A program made the position numbers and the translations under genes. The notes beneath the pieces are model-generated. The model ran no database searches, was not told the DNA's origin, and saw nothing but the letters and a program-made list of their open reading frames with translations. A stretch of DNA of 64,000 bases from Pseudeuparius sepicola. Taxonomy: Eukaryota; Arthropoda; Insecta; Coleoptera; Anthribidae. Position 1 is the first letter of the stretch; the number at the start of each line of letters is the position of its first letter. The stretch spans positions 51,521,223 to 51,585,222 of the forward strand of contig OY987303.1 of assembly GCA_963920635.1 (NCBI GenBank). Reading direction: 5' to 3'. Shown piece after piece: positions 46,854 to 57,976 of this stretch.

Positions 46854-46928
46854 AGCCACAGGCGGGGTTTGAACCAGGGACCTCTCACGCACCCAAAGCG
46901 AGAATCATGCCACTAGACCATTGAGCTT
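46853..46928 (-). tRNA. tRNA-Pro(UGG)-like sequence, probably a pseudogene
   Basis: On the minus strand TGGTCTAGTGGCATGATTCT (A box) and GGTTCAAACC (B box) are intact, and the anticodon arm CTCGC-TTTGGGT-GCG gives anticodon TGG. The acceptor stem pairs poorly (about 5 of 7 at best), the anticodon stem has an extra TG and the T stem has mismatches. A TTTTTT terminator follows a few bases after the 3' end. It is either a decaying tRNA gene or the head of a tRNA-derived SINE. Confidence 0.6.
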
Positions 46929-47164
46929 TCATATAAAATTTACATAACACATTTAAATTTAATTACCATACCTAAAAGTTGGATGAGCCTTCAGTTTTGG
47001 ATATATTTATTGTGTTATTAGGTATGTAACGATTAACTTAACTGAAATTGTATCTTCTAATCATCTATTAAATTTGGTAATGTGAAGAAGTTAGGTATCA
47101 GTTCTAGCTATCACAATAAGCCTTGTTAATTGTTTTATGTGTAACTAGGGCGAAACTAAGAGAG
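46929..47164. other. unassigned AT-rich gap
   Basis: Nothing recognisable between the tRNA-like sequence and the composite repeat. Confidence 0.3.
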
Positions 47165-47378
47165 TAGTATTTCAGCGATTATTTCATCTTACTGCCTGCA
47201 TCCAATAAGGTAACTCCTTTTATAAAAATCTAAACAATCATATGCCTGTGCTAGCGCTAATTATTGAACTTGTGCAAAACCAAAGCGGTAATACCACTTG
47301 TGCAATTATCGCTTCGTTGCTTAGCAACCGCGAATCTGTTCGATACAAACACGTACTTCTTAAAATTATATATATATA

Positions 47379-47415
<37 letters not shown>

Positions 47416-48965
47416 ATGTAAGATTAGCGAGTGTAAATGTAACAATTACAAGAAAAGGTGATAATGGGCAAACACTCAAAGTTAACAAAAAGAAAAAACT
47501 AGTAACCGCATACACGTGTTTCATGCTATTTGGCAATCATCAGTACGGTGTAACATTAACCAAATCAAAAGATAGGCATGATTTGGGAAGCAACAAATGA
47601 AGTCCAGGCAGGAGCCAACAGCACATTTGCAGCTTCAGTCAGCACATCCCCTATTTTGGGGCTTGTACTAACATCGCCACGGAGGCTGCTAAAGCGACCT
47701 GCGTGGAAATCTTCATAACCCAAGATACCATGACAATAAGGATGTAAGATTAGCGAGTGTAAATGTAACAATTACAAGAAAAGGTGATAATGGGCAAACA
47801 CTCAAAGTTAACAAAAAGAAAAAACTAGTAACCGCATACACGTGTTTCATGCTATTTGGCAATCATCAGTACGGTGTAACATTAACCAAATCAAAAGATA
47901 GGCATGATTTGGGAAGCAACAAATGAAGTTAATGTTACACCGTACTGATGATTGCCAAATAGCATGAAACACGTGTATGCGGTTACTAGTTTTTTCTTTT
48001 TGTTAACTTTGAGTGTTTGCCCATTATCACCTTTTCTTATATATATATATATATATAAGGATGTAAGATTAGCGAGTGTAAATGTAACAATTACAAGAAA
48101 AGGTGATAATGGGCAAACACTCAAAGTTAACAAAAAGAAAAAACTAGTAACCGCATACACGTGTTTCATGCTATTTGGCACTCATCAGTACGGTGTAACA
48201 TTAACCAAATCAAAAGATAGGCATGATTTGGGAAGCAACAAATGAAGTCCAGGCAGGAGCCAACAGCACATTTGCAGCTTCAGTCAGCACATCCCCTATT
48301 TTGGGGCTTGTACTAACATCGCCACATATATATATATATATATATATATATTCACACATATAAATTATGTTGCGGTATTATTAAGCATTGTATCAATGAA
48401 TTTATCTAACTTTTACATTGCTAAATTGTTGTTATTAGACCCCCGTCTCCGTTTAAATTTGTGACGCAAATTCAGAAAATAAACCAACACTAACAGGGTG
48501 TAGGTATAATCGCATTCGCCTTGGATATCCAAGCATCATGTTTGTTTACTCGAACGCTACAGTCGAAGCTGTCAATAAACTCGTTCAAAATGAGTCGTTT
48601 TGGAAATGTAAACATAATAAAAAAAATTAATACAGAAATTATTGAATCGTATTCGTGAAATAATCTCGACAAATACCACTCGTGCCGGAAATTTTTCTAA
48701 ATAATTTTATTCTCAAGGGCTATTTTGCCAATTAGCAAAACCACTCGTACAAATTGGGCTTTTATTTTCAGAGATAAAATCCCTCGAGCTTCGCTCTCGG
48801 GCTTCGCTCTCGGGATTTTATCAGAAAATAAAAGACCAATTTTTTCTCATGATCTTTCTGGCAAAATAGCGCTTTCGAAAAAATTATCGAGAAAATTTCC
48901 GGCACTTGTGATATTACATACGAAAATACCACACTCCTGGTGTTATCGCTGAAATCGTCACCTGA
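47165..48965 (-). repeat. dispersed ~700-bp repeat, copy 2, split by a nested cassette array
   Basis: The two halves (47165-47365 and 48345-48955) are the reverse complement of 10310-9590. A microsatellite-bounded block (47366-48350) is inserted in what is CATAAGCTGCATAATT...TTTAAGAAGTACG in copy 1. The termini read ATTTCAGCGATTATT (left) and TTATCGCTGAAAT (right), a terminal inverted pair. 48775-48825 carries CTTCGCTCTCGGG minirepeats absent from copy 1. Confidence 0.8.
47366..48350. repeat. (TA)n-bounded cassette: three direct copies plus one inverted partial
   Basis: A ~190-bp sequence starting AAGGATGTAAGATTAGCGAG occurs at 47412-47600, 47739-47928 and 48057-48247. A partial inverted copy (47929-48038) lies head to head with the second. 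A 3' extension (TCCAGGCAGGAGCCAACAGC...) follows copies 1 and 3. Runs of (TA)n mark both outer edges and one internal junction. Copies are near-identical. Confidence 0.88.
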
Positions 48966-51047
48966 TTGGTTAATATTTCGAAAATCGTGCCATTTTATTG
49001 GTTCATATTGGCAGACGTTGAATTCTCAAGATTATGTGTTCCCTATAAAATCACTTTCTTTACTTTTGAATTTCGACCATTATTGATAAAGGTACAGGCA
49101 CCCACATCTACATGATTTGTATGCGTAGGACACAAACTGATTCAATCAAACCAGCAGACAAGTTTTTATATACGTAACCCAGACACCAAATTGTCGATTT
49201 TTCACGGATCGTTCGCAATTTCCTTTTTTCGTTTCGGCTGTGTTTCCAACACATTTACCTTGGGAGAATTTTGCACAATTGGAGATTGCTTCGAATTTCA
49301 AATGCCTGTTCTAAAAATTAGGCTGTTAATCGTTTTTTTTTGTGCCTCGCCGTCTTGCATCAGTATTTCGGGCCAGATACCAGATAATGGCATGTGCCGT
49401 GGCGAATCGCATGCAGTTTTCGTAATAATGGTACAATGGGTAGTAATTATATTACTATATCGATATATTCAAATCGAGTCGAATGGTTCAATTAGATTTT
49501 CATAGATAGATTCAAAATTGAACCGTGAAGTTGCAATAAAACAAATTAATATGGCACACACATACAAGGTGTCTGCTTTTAAACCCATAGGTATATACAA
49601 ATCCAAAAAAATTATTACTTTGGAAATAATCGCCTTAACTTTTTTTTTGTTTGAAATGCCTTTAAAAACAATCTACCGTTTAGCGATTTTTTTATTTAAA
49701 ATCTGACCCACAGCATTATCCCCGAAATCCACTCAAAATAGTTGAAAGGTCATCAGGATCACTCAAAGTTTTGTTGCGCAAAGATTCAATACACAATATA
49801 TAGGGTTTCTTTGTGCCATCTCAAACTACTTAATTTTTTTGGGTCAAAAATCGAGTAGGTTTATCAAAAGCTCCCAATGAACTATGTCTAAAAAAATACA
49901 GAAGTCTGCCAGTTAGTAAGTCCATATGAGTTAAGGTGGCTGGTGTGACTTTGTTGATGAAGGTCCAAAATTTAAATTGTTTTTGTATGTTGGTAGGCAT
50001 TTGTAAAAAAAAATAGTTTCGTGTTTATTAATATCTTTATTAATATCTTTTTAATAATTCCAGAGTACTCTTGGCCCGTATAAAAAATTTCACAAAAATT
50101 TATCATTCTGAGATGGCCCAGAGAAGAATACCCTGTACATTGAATCTTTGCACACCAAAACTTTCAGTGGAGCAAATTTTTTAGATAATTTTTCAGAAAT
50201 ACCCCGAAATAATGCAAGAAATCAAATTTGCCATGAAACCATGACAATTGCTACACAAGATGGTTCTTTTTTCTAAAAAAACAAACAATTATACTAATTA
50301 CCCACTTCTACGCTACTGGTTGTTCAAGGTGTTTGATATTAACATGTTTTATAAATATTCCATAAAGCCCACATATTTATTACAAATTAAACACCCTGTA
50401 ACTTTTTTATGAGGCCTTAAAAATGATATACTTTATAGAAGAAAGTGCGGTTATTTTTTGGTTTATATACCTGTTGAAGTGTCGCAGAATAAAATTGAAT
50501 CACCCTGTATTTTAAGCAGTAAAACTATATTTGGTATTCTACAGAACTTATGTAAAAATATTCCACGTGAAAAAATTAACTATACAATGTGTCCAGGAAA
50601 GTTGATATATGGGAAATTTTTTATTTGGTACCTATTACAATTTTTGTACCATCACTATTGACAGGTCAAAGACCCTATTCGGGGCCTCCAAAAACAACGA
50701 CTGAAATCTAGTATGGTTCCTGGTTTTATATTATTTCCGTATTCTGAGTCGATTTACGACGGAAAAACAAAATGGAATTTTGAGAGAAACTGTCTAATTA
50801 TTACGAGAGAATTTTTTTTAGCTACGATATTCTCGCCTATTGTTATGTATTGTACTGTTTTCAGTGTGAATGTGAAATTACACATTCCACCCCTTTTATC
50901 GAGGATGCGTGGCAGGGAATACCCGCATTTCAATCAATTTTTCCCCTAAATCGTCCGATCTGGGTCACTGTAACGGACTGTAAGAAATCGGCATTACTTC
51001 TAGAAACCCAATGGCGCATGCCGTTGCCTGCTTAAGAAACTCAACCG
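48966..51047. other. upstream of His-rich gene B; repeat fragments at 49566-50520
   Basis: 49756-49836 and 50084-50170 are inverted relative to each other (CACTCAAAGTTTTG...GCAAAGATTCAAT). 50165-50520 is an inverted relative of the 34667-35290 element. 49080-49500 and 50640-51040 appear unique, and the latter probably holds gene B control sequence. Confidence 0.4.
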
Positions 51048-51081
51048 TATAAATAGCGATTTAAGCCGATTGGTAATCAGT
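51048..51081 (+). promoter_or_regulatory. core promoter of His-rich gene B (TATA + TCAGT initiator)
   Basis: TATAAATA at 51048-51055 and TCAGT at 51077-51081, spaced about 30 bp; the ATG follows about 19 bp after the predicted start site. Confidence 0.75.
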
Positions 51082-51097
51082 CAACACTCAGGTAACC

Positions 51098-51832
51098 ATG
51101 CGAGCACTTCCATTCGCCTCGTGCCTGCTCCTGGCGGCGGTCGCGGTGTCCGCCAGGTCCCTGCTCGGCGAGGACGAGGGCCTGGACCTGCAGGTGGCCG
51201 AGTCCAAGGGGCACTCCAGCCACCACGCGGAGGGCGGCGGGCACGAGCACCACGGCCACCACCACTCGGGGCACGGCGCGAAGGGCGAGAAGGGCCACAA
51301 ACACCACCACTACCACGACAAGGCCGGCCACGGCAAGCACGGCAAGCACCACGAGGAGCACCACCACGGCGAGAAGGGCGGCCACCACAAGAAGCACCAC
51401 GACGAGGGCGGCCACTACGGCGAACACCACGAGCACGGGCACAAGCACGTCGAGGGCAAGTTCGGCGAGAAGCACGGCCACAAGAAGGGGCAGAAGACCG
51501 AGGGGTACCACCTGCACAAGCACAAGGACGACTTCCACAAGAAGCACAAGTTCTACGACGACGCCCACAAGGAGGGGCACCACGCGAAACACGGCTCGCA
51601 CCACGGACACCACGGAAGCCACGAGGGCCACCACAAGAAGGGCGGTTCCCACCACAGCGGCCACCACGAGGACCACCACGGCAAGAAGGGCCACCACGAT
51701 CACGGCCACCACGACCACGACCACAAGGGACACAAGGGGCACGGGGGCCACGAGCACCACCACCACCACGAGCACGCCAAGAAGGGCGGCCACCACGACG
51801 GGAAGGAGTGGGGATTCAAACATAAGCATTAA
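51098..51832 (+). CDS. secreted His/Lys/Gly-rich protein, paralogue B (244 aa)
   Basis: Second paralogue, single exon. The signal peptide is MRALPFASCLLLAAVAVSA, followed by an acidic LLGEDEG segment, DLQVAESK, a His-rich tract with repeated GEKGGHHKK blocks, the core (KFGEKHGHKKGQKT, then HKKHKFYDDAHKEG) and the tail GKEWGFKHKH. The core is the most diverged of the four (YHLHKHKDDFHKK instead of YHHKSHKDEYHKE). The last roughly 190 nt, however, match gene A almost base for base, which suggests recent duplication or gene conversion. TATA box at 51048 and TCAGT initiator at 51077 give a very short 5' leader. No canonical AATAAA is seen just downstream, only AATATA-like sequences near 51900. 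It is convergent with paralogue C, about 1.2 kb away. Function unknown; secretion is well supported, metal binding is inference. Confidence 0.87.
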   Translation: MRALPFASCLLLAAVAVSARSLLGEDEGLDLQVAESKGHSSHHAEGGGHEHHGHHHSGHGAKGEKGHKHHHYHDKAGHGKHGKHHEEHHHGEKGGHHKKHHDEGGHYGEHHEHGHKHVEGKFGEKHGHKKGQKTEGYHLHKHKDDFHKKHKFYDDAHKEGHHAKHGSHHGHHGSHEGHHKKGGSHHSGHHEDHHGKKGHHDHGHHDHDHKGHKGHGGHEHHHHHEHAKKGGHHDGKEWGFKHKH

Positions 51833-52004
51833 GATGTTGTTCGTTGTTTTTCTGTTGTTAGATATGATTTTTGTTGAGTTTCCTGTTAGATTTTGTATTT
51901 AATATAGTTTTTAATATAACATACAGATTACATTGTTATATTTGCTTATTGGTTTTATACTACCCAAAAAAGGTGCAATGATCAAAAGGACAGAATATTA
52001 TTAC

Positions 52005-52143
52005 ACTCTGTTCATACCTACGTCACAACTCCCGTCCTTGTCTGACTTGTGAATATACGACCGATATCCATCGTATATTCATGGAGTAACACAAGAAGGG
52101 GAGTTGTAACGTACGTATGGACATTCGTTGAACATAGTTTATA
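52005..52143. mobile_element. hairpin element (MITE-like), copy 2
   Basis: Same family as 19235-19378: CTACGTCACAACTCCCGTCC, ATATACGACCGATATCCATC and GTTCGTTGAACATAG-like ends. The arms are more diverged. It lies about 170 bp past the stop of His-rich gene B. Confidence 0.8.
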
Positions 52144-52830
52144 CTATATTCTATAAAAAAATTGAAATATTATAAGTAAGTATGTGATATTTCTTAATTG
52201 GGTCAATCTTTTATTAAATGTAGTTTAATTCTTGTAAATCAAAAAGTAACTACTGTGCAAGAAATGAACATGTTACAAAATTAATAAGTACCTTCTCATT
52301 TTTTTGGCATTTGTAGATGCCTCATAGAATTTTGACTCTGTTCATATGTAGAGAATATATTCGATAGTGGGTTAACATTATATATGTTATTTAGTCCCAA
52401 AACCCTCGTGGAACAACATTTAGTACACATGCGACGTAGAAATAGAGAAGGGTCGGCAGAAATTAGGGTATAGCCTAAAATTTCTATGCTAAATTATGTA
52501 TTTCATTAGGAAATGTAAAGTTTGAATTACCTAGCTACTGGAAAGTTTTGCGGTAAAAAACGGTATTATTACAAGTACCGAATTACTTAATATTAAAAGA
52601 AACAAAAAGGAAACGACCATTTTCTATTAGGGTTTTTGTTCAATTGCAATATAAACTTAAGTAAAGAGAAATAATGTAGAAACCGCAAAGTGTTATAAAT
52701 AGTTTCGCATAAAATCTCGCAATATTCTTGAAACGTTTTGAGTTGATTAATTGCCAAAGAACACTTTGTTAAAAGGTATTTTACTCGAAGACAAATGAGG
52801 TAGTCGAAAAGACCATATATTTTTAAAACT
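52144..52830. other. intergenic region between convergent genes B and C
   Basis: AT-rich, no gene. It carries the likely 3' end signals of gene C near 52832. Confidence 0.4.
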
Positions 52831-53009
52831 GTTTATTTATTTAAAGTAGAATGATGTAACAACAAATATCAACAACGAAAAAATCAACAATAGTGAAAGC
52901 TGCAACAAAGCATTACCAGAAACTTTCAAAAAGAACTATCTGGTACTATTTTGTGTAGCAACCCCCAAATTTTAAACAAAACAGAATTAACAAGAACATC
53001 ACATCAGTC

Positions 53010-53780
53010 TCAGTGCTTTCCGTGTTTGTGTCCCCATTCCTTGCCGTCGTGGTGACCGCCCTTCTCGCCATGGTGATGGTGGTGATGGTGGTGGTGCTCG
53101 TGACCTCCATGTCCGTGGTGTCCGTGATGGTCGTGGCCGTGGTGTCCGTGTCCGTGATGTCCCTTCTTTCCGTGATGTCCTTCGTGGTGCCCGCTGTGGT
53201 GGTGGCCACCCTTCTTGTGGTGCCCATGGTGTCCATGGTGGTGTCCATGATGGTGTCCATGCTTGGAGTGGTGTCCGTCCTTGTGGTGGTCATCGTAGAA
53301 CTTGTGTTCCTTGTGGTGGTTGTCTTTGTGGGCCTTGTGGTGGTAGCCGTGGGTCTTCTGCCCCTTCTTGTGGCCGTGCTTCTCGCCGTGGTGACCGCCC
53401 TTGTGGTGGTGGCCCTTGTCGTGGTGGTGATGGTGGTGGCCGCCTTCGCCGTGGTGGTGCTTGTGGTGGCCGCCCTTCTCGCCGTGGTGGTGATGGTGGT
53501 GGTGTTTGCCGTGATGCCCGTGATGCCCGTGATCGTGATGGTGGTGGGCGTGGTGACCCTTGTGACCTTTCTCGCCATGCTCGTGGTGATGGTGGCCGTG
53601 GTGGTGATGACCGCCCCCTTCCTCGTGGTGGCTGTGGTGGCCATGTCCATGTTTGGATTCGGCGACTTCAAGGTCTAGGGGTACGACGGCTTGGACCCCC
53701 TCCTCATCTTCTTTATTGACCTTTGCTTGGCAGAAAGCCACCAAAAGGCAGACACCTACTCCAAGGACTAAGACCCTCAT
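53010..53780 (-). CDS. secreted His/Lys/Gly-rich protein, paralogue C (256 aa)
   Basis: Third paralogue, minus strand, single exon. The signal peptide is MRVLVLGVGVCLLVAFCQA, followed by acidic NKEDEEGVQAV, DLEVAESK, then the most His-rich sequence of the group (long HHHHDHGHHGHHGKHHHHHHH-like tracts). The core has GEKHGHKKGQKTHGYHH and HKEHKFYDDHHKDG, and the tail is GKEWGHKHGKH. Lys is partly replaced by His relative to A and D. A TATA box (53826-53833, read on minus) and TCAGT initiator (53800-53804) lie upstream. A minus-strand AATAAA occurs at about 52832-52837, roughly 170 bp past the stop. Codon use is less GC-skewed than in A and B. Role unknown; secreted, possibly metal-binding by composition. 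Confidence 0.86.
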   Translation of the reverse strand: MRVLVLGVGVCLLVAFCQAKVNKEDEEGVQAVVPLDLEVAESKHGHGHHSHHEEGGGHHHHGHHHHEHGEKGHKGHHAHHHHDHGHHGHHGKHHHHHHHGEKGGHHKHHHGEGGHHHHHHDKGHHHKGGHHGEKHGHKKGQKTHGYHHKAHKDNHHKEHKFYDDHHKDGHHSKHGHHHGHHHGHHGHHKKGGHHHSGHHEGHHGKKGHHGHGHHGHDHHGHHGHGGHEHHHHHHHHHGEKGGHHDGKEWGHKHGKH

Positions 53781-53799
53781 GGTTGAGCACTGTGGTGGT

Positions 53800-53833
53800 A
53801 CTGACTAAACGAGACCGAGGTATAGTATTTATA
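53800..53833 (-). promoter_or_regulatory. core promoter of His-rich gene C (TATA + TCAGT initiator)
   Basis: On the minus strand TATAAATA occupies 53833-53826 and TCAGT 53804-53800, again about 30 bp apart and just upstream of the ATG at 53780. Confidence 0.75.
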
Positions 53834-54929
53834 TCGATGGGGTTTCAACAGATTCGAAACATTTTATGGTACGCTGCGCCAAAGAAAAGTTAGATAATGT
53901 GCATCTACTGAATTGGTTCGGCTCGGATTCGGCATGGATGGTATTGGCGACACACTTTTCGGGCACAAAAATGAAATTTAGTTTGATTCACGAAATATCG
54001 AATGATTAGGTACAATATTTAGATAGATGGGTACGTACCCAGTAGAGTGTACGAGATATTTTTACGAGCAGGTTTGTGTATGCTAACACTTTATCTCAGT
54101 AATGGTTAAACTAGATAATATAGAATTTCTTTGTCAGAGTATAAAGATGAGTATAGGTATAAGTACTATATATATTATTTTCACTATCAAGCTATTTTAT
54201 ATGCTGTTTTCGCCTCGTTGATCCACTGAGGATTGACACATATTTTCTAACTTAACTCATTAATTTATTTACAGAAATCTGTAAAAGATTAAATGTAGTT
54301 TTTCGTCACTTCTTCAATATACAGTATGTACTAAAAAGTATGCAAGATATGGAAAAAATTTTATTATGAACTTCGCAAATAACTACATAAAAGTTAATGT
54401 TTGTTATGAAAGGAAAAAGTGACAAAATTACTCCAAGTAGCATCTTAAACTTATATCGCCACTTCTACCAAGTGGCCAATACATAGTCACCACCAAATCT
54501 ACAACTTTGCAGTAAGATTTTTTAGTTTATTTTATACGAACATAGTGCCAATCGCGTCAATTTCATCGCTAGTTGTTTTAGTGGTGCTTAAGGTATTTGG
54601 AACGGTGTGGTTACTATTACCCAAAACTACCTTATAGTTTTTATACTTTTGAAGTACCATTATTTTCTCCAACTTTAAAAGTGATCGTGAGTGCTCTGTT
54701 TACTAAATTTTTGAGGTTATGGAAATTGACACTATCGCGCCTGACTGCAACGTGTGGCAATGGTGGCAGTGCCGTGGCCACCACTTATAAATGGTCAAAG
54801 TAAATGTGAAGTGGAATAAGATATAATATGGCCACTAAGGTCAAGTACCAAACACCTCAAACATACGCATATTTATGTTAAAATCACTTTAAAGTTATAT
54901 TTTAGACAAAACGCCATATTTAAGAATGT
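53834..54929. other. upstream of His-rich gene C, unassigned
   Basis: No gene recognised. The region near 53900-53990 is less AT-rich and next to the promoter. Confidence 0.3.
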
Positions 54930-55110
54930 ACAGTGTCCTCCAAAAAGTTCGCACCATAGGTGGGAAATTTTTAACGTTTATTTATTTTGAAATTTAATTT
55001 TGGGGTTACCTTTTGCTTTAAAAAAGATAAAAAATGACCCACTCAAACATGGTCATGTGACTTTCGTTATCTGTCAAAACTGACATTTAAAAAATATATC
55101 GCCAAAAATG
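54930..55110. mobile_element. mariner-like terminus (ACAGTGTCCTCCAA family)
   Basis: ACAGTGTCCTCCAAAAAGTTCGCACC, TTTGGGGTTACCTTTTGC and CATGTGACTTT match the reverse complement of 39230-39418. Only one end is present, so this is a truncated copy. Confidence 0.5.
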
Positions 55111-56680
55111 GGTTTAATTGTTAAAATATCAAAATGTTTTACTTGAAAAAGTTGTTTGTTTTTCAATTTTACGTAAGTGTACCAAATTTGAACGTTCTAC
55201 TAAAATATTTAGTTTTTTGCCAATTTTTAATATTTTTTATGAAATTTCTGAAAATTTTAAAAAGTCGAAACTTCGTAAAAACTATTTTATATCACTAGCT
55301 TTATCATTCTATTAATTTTTTATTACTAATTACCGATAAGAATAGGTATTTGTCAAAAGAAAATGTTTAAAATTCTGTTATGTTTGTTGCAAAGTTGATG
55401 TACCGTCTAGCATTTGGGGTATAAATTTAGTTACATTACGTTTCCCAGTTCTAAATTGATGCCAAAATAATAACAAATTAAAATATCATCAAACTATTTT
55501 ACGTGTCTAAGCAAAATTTTTTATGGAACAAATAATTATTACCTTTAAGTTTAATTTCACATCAATCGATATTGATGAGTAGGCCATGTATATAGGAGTT
55601 ATGACAAAATGAACAGGCTACTGAATAAAAAAATAATTTCTCGTCAATGTTTCATTAAGATATAGTATATTAATACGTAATTATTGGTTTTCTATAATTT
55701 CTAAACAAGTTGAACAACAGAGACCGAGCGACATGGAAAATAAAGGGGCAAGTAGCCAAATTTCACGTAGCTGCATAAGGTATACGGTGCAAAAACCTGA
55801 TGCCAACTTGACAGCCAATCAAAAAGTGGTCCCCATTTTGGTGGCAGCCATGTTATAGAACCGTTCCTTTAACGTGTCAATAGTATATGATAGACACCAA
55901 AGTTTCTATGGTGGTGGTCATTACGTGGCGCCCACTAAAAATGCTATATTTTGGTTGCCACTCTACTATTGATCAAAAAATATATTCGTATGTAAGGGAA
56001 TCAAAAAAGTAAGTACTAGATTTGTGCATTCAGCGACATGCTCCCGATTACTCTAAATAGAATTTTAGGCACCTCATTGAAAAATGTAATTAAATTCAGT
56101 AATTATTAGAATCATCTTACTCGAGACAAATATGATTTACTGGCATTCTTTCCTAACTAAGTACTATAGTTATATATTTCTAGGAATGCCAACAGTTGCC
56201 GGACAACTGCCGACTCCTCGCATAGCTGGCTACCGTCTGCTACGTTATTACAGTGTGTTTACCGATTGATCGCATTGGAGCTCTATCAATCTTAACCTCT
56301 ATTATGGTTGGATAGTTCCCTAATCAACCCAAATTAATTAATTACAACTAAATTGCGGGAGGGGCAAAAAAGGGAATCTCCCTCGGTCGGCATCGGATTA
56401 ATAATTATTGGGTCTGATGACTGCGCGATATCCTGAGTCTTAATTTGTACCAGTTCGGCTTTGTTTGTATTTCCGAAAAAAACGACCGTTCGTTTTAACC
56501 ATCCGCATAAAGTTCGAAGATAAATACAGACATTTCCGGTTTAAGATATTTAGTTGAAATTTGGTACTGACTTCTCTCTAGAAATATATTTCTTGTACGT
56601 TTAACCGTTGAGGGAAGGAATAAGAGGGGGCGCATCTGATGCGGAGGTTGCAAACACCAAGGCGGCGTCGAGTTGTAGAT
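55111..56680. other. unassigned sequence
   Basis: No gene or repeat pair recognised. 56190-56480 is less AT-rich and non-repetitive and could be conserved regulatory DNA. Confidence 0.3.
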
Positions 56681-56684
56681 AGTA

Positions 56685-56765
56685 CAGTCCCGGTCAACTG
56701 CTTTAGGACGACCTAACCGACGGGAAACCGCTTCAGCTCCGTCCTAATGCAATTGACCGGGACTG
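56685..56765. mobile_element. 81-bp miniature inverted-repeat element with TA duplication
   Basis: CAGTCCCGGTCAACTGC...TTAGGAC at the left is inverted at the right (GTCCTAATGCAATTGACC then GGGACTG). TA flanks both ends (56683-56684, 56766-56767), fitting a pogo/mariner-type MITE. Confidence 0.75.
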
Positions 56766-57805
56766 TACTTGAATCGATCGGCGTTAAGATTCCTCAGAAT
56801 CGACGGTTGTCATGTTCTGAGCATTGCTCTTTAGACTGCATGTTTTTCTGCCTTCGATCGACCTTGGTTCGAGGCAAACTTCATGCACGTTGCACATGTC
56901 TTTATAGGAAGACACCGACAGCGCTGGACAAACTGTGGATTCACGGTATTGCTCCTTAATAGCTTTATCAGTGTGATTTACTAATTGTCCCACACTCACT
57001 GGAATTACTACGGTTTTCTAGGGTATCCCGTAGTACTTGATCGAATACTATCCTAGTTCTATAGGGAAAAGCCGGTACTCCTGTATAGTTTTGAGTATTG
57101 TAGTTTTTTAATTTTGTACAACACCTTGTATTACAGGGAAGTTTAATTAATAAACACGTCCTAGTGGTTTTTGTGGTAAAAACGTTTCCAAAGTGAGTTT
57201 ATAGAAATGACTTGCAAAAGAGAGAAATCAAAAGAAAGCGACAATTGGTAATATGTTTTTTTATTGTTGAAGTAACTCGGTCAATGACTGTTACTAATGT
57301 CGCAAAACAGACATTTTATAAGGTGAATCAACTGCGGTAATTTAGTTTGGATTTGTTGGCCCATCAAGGTATACAAGAAAAAGGCGAATTTTAGCAAATA
57401 ATGTAGTAACTAGAGTTTTTGTGGTGGTATTGTCAAAATTATAATTTTTTATTGCTATCTAAAATGTATATCTTTTGGTTTCAGGTATATTATGCAAATT
57501 GAGAAAAAACCATGGAGGGTAAGTTTATGTTGAAGAATCACGAAGCACATACTCTTGTCAAATTTTGGTTTTTTACAGTTAAAACTAAATTATTTTCATT
57601 TAAAATCATTAGTCGTAACTTACTTTTTTTGCAATCAAAGCATAAGGTCTTTCAAATTTCTTTATTATGCTGCGACCAGCAGAAAGTTTGCACCAAAAAA
57701 TTAGTATTTTTCGTTTTTATTAACAAATTAATTTTTATGGCACTCAAGTTTATAAATGATAAATCCTCTGTGAAACGGAACTGGCATATTAAATAATAGT
57801 TATTT
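56766..57805. other. unassigned; a dispersed repeat piece at about 56970-57090
   Basis: 57025-57080 (ATACTATCCTAGTTCTATAGGG) is an inverted relative of 14360-14420. ORFs of 70-94 codons show nothing recognisable. Confidence 0.35.
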
Positions 57806-57974
57806 ATGTATCAAGGCACTGAAGTTCAACTTTTTATGACTCATGTGGAATTAGTTGCCGAGGCCTCTGGCCGAGGCAAATAAACCACATGAGTCATAAA
57901 AAGAACTGCGGTGCCGCGGTACATACTCTATTTTTAATCACGATTTTGAGACACTTCACTGCCGATTTCAAGAA
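57806..57974 (-). repeat. internally deleted copy of the 609-bp unit
   Basis: The 120-bp palindrome (57806-57924) is joined directly to the unit's other end (CGATTTTGAGACACTTCACTGCCGATTTCAAG). The 5S-like middle is missing. The outer edge AATAATAGTTATTTATG matches the right edge of the tandem array. Confidence 0.8.
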
Positions 57975-57976
57975 AA

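Noticed and set aside
47891..48245. Matching ORFs on both strands
   Set aside because: Produced by the head-to-head inverted cassette; neither has a start or structure of its own.
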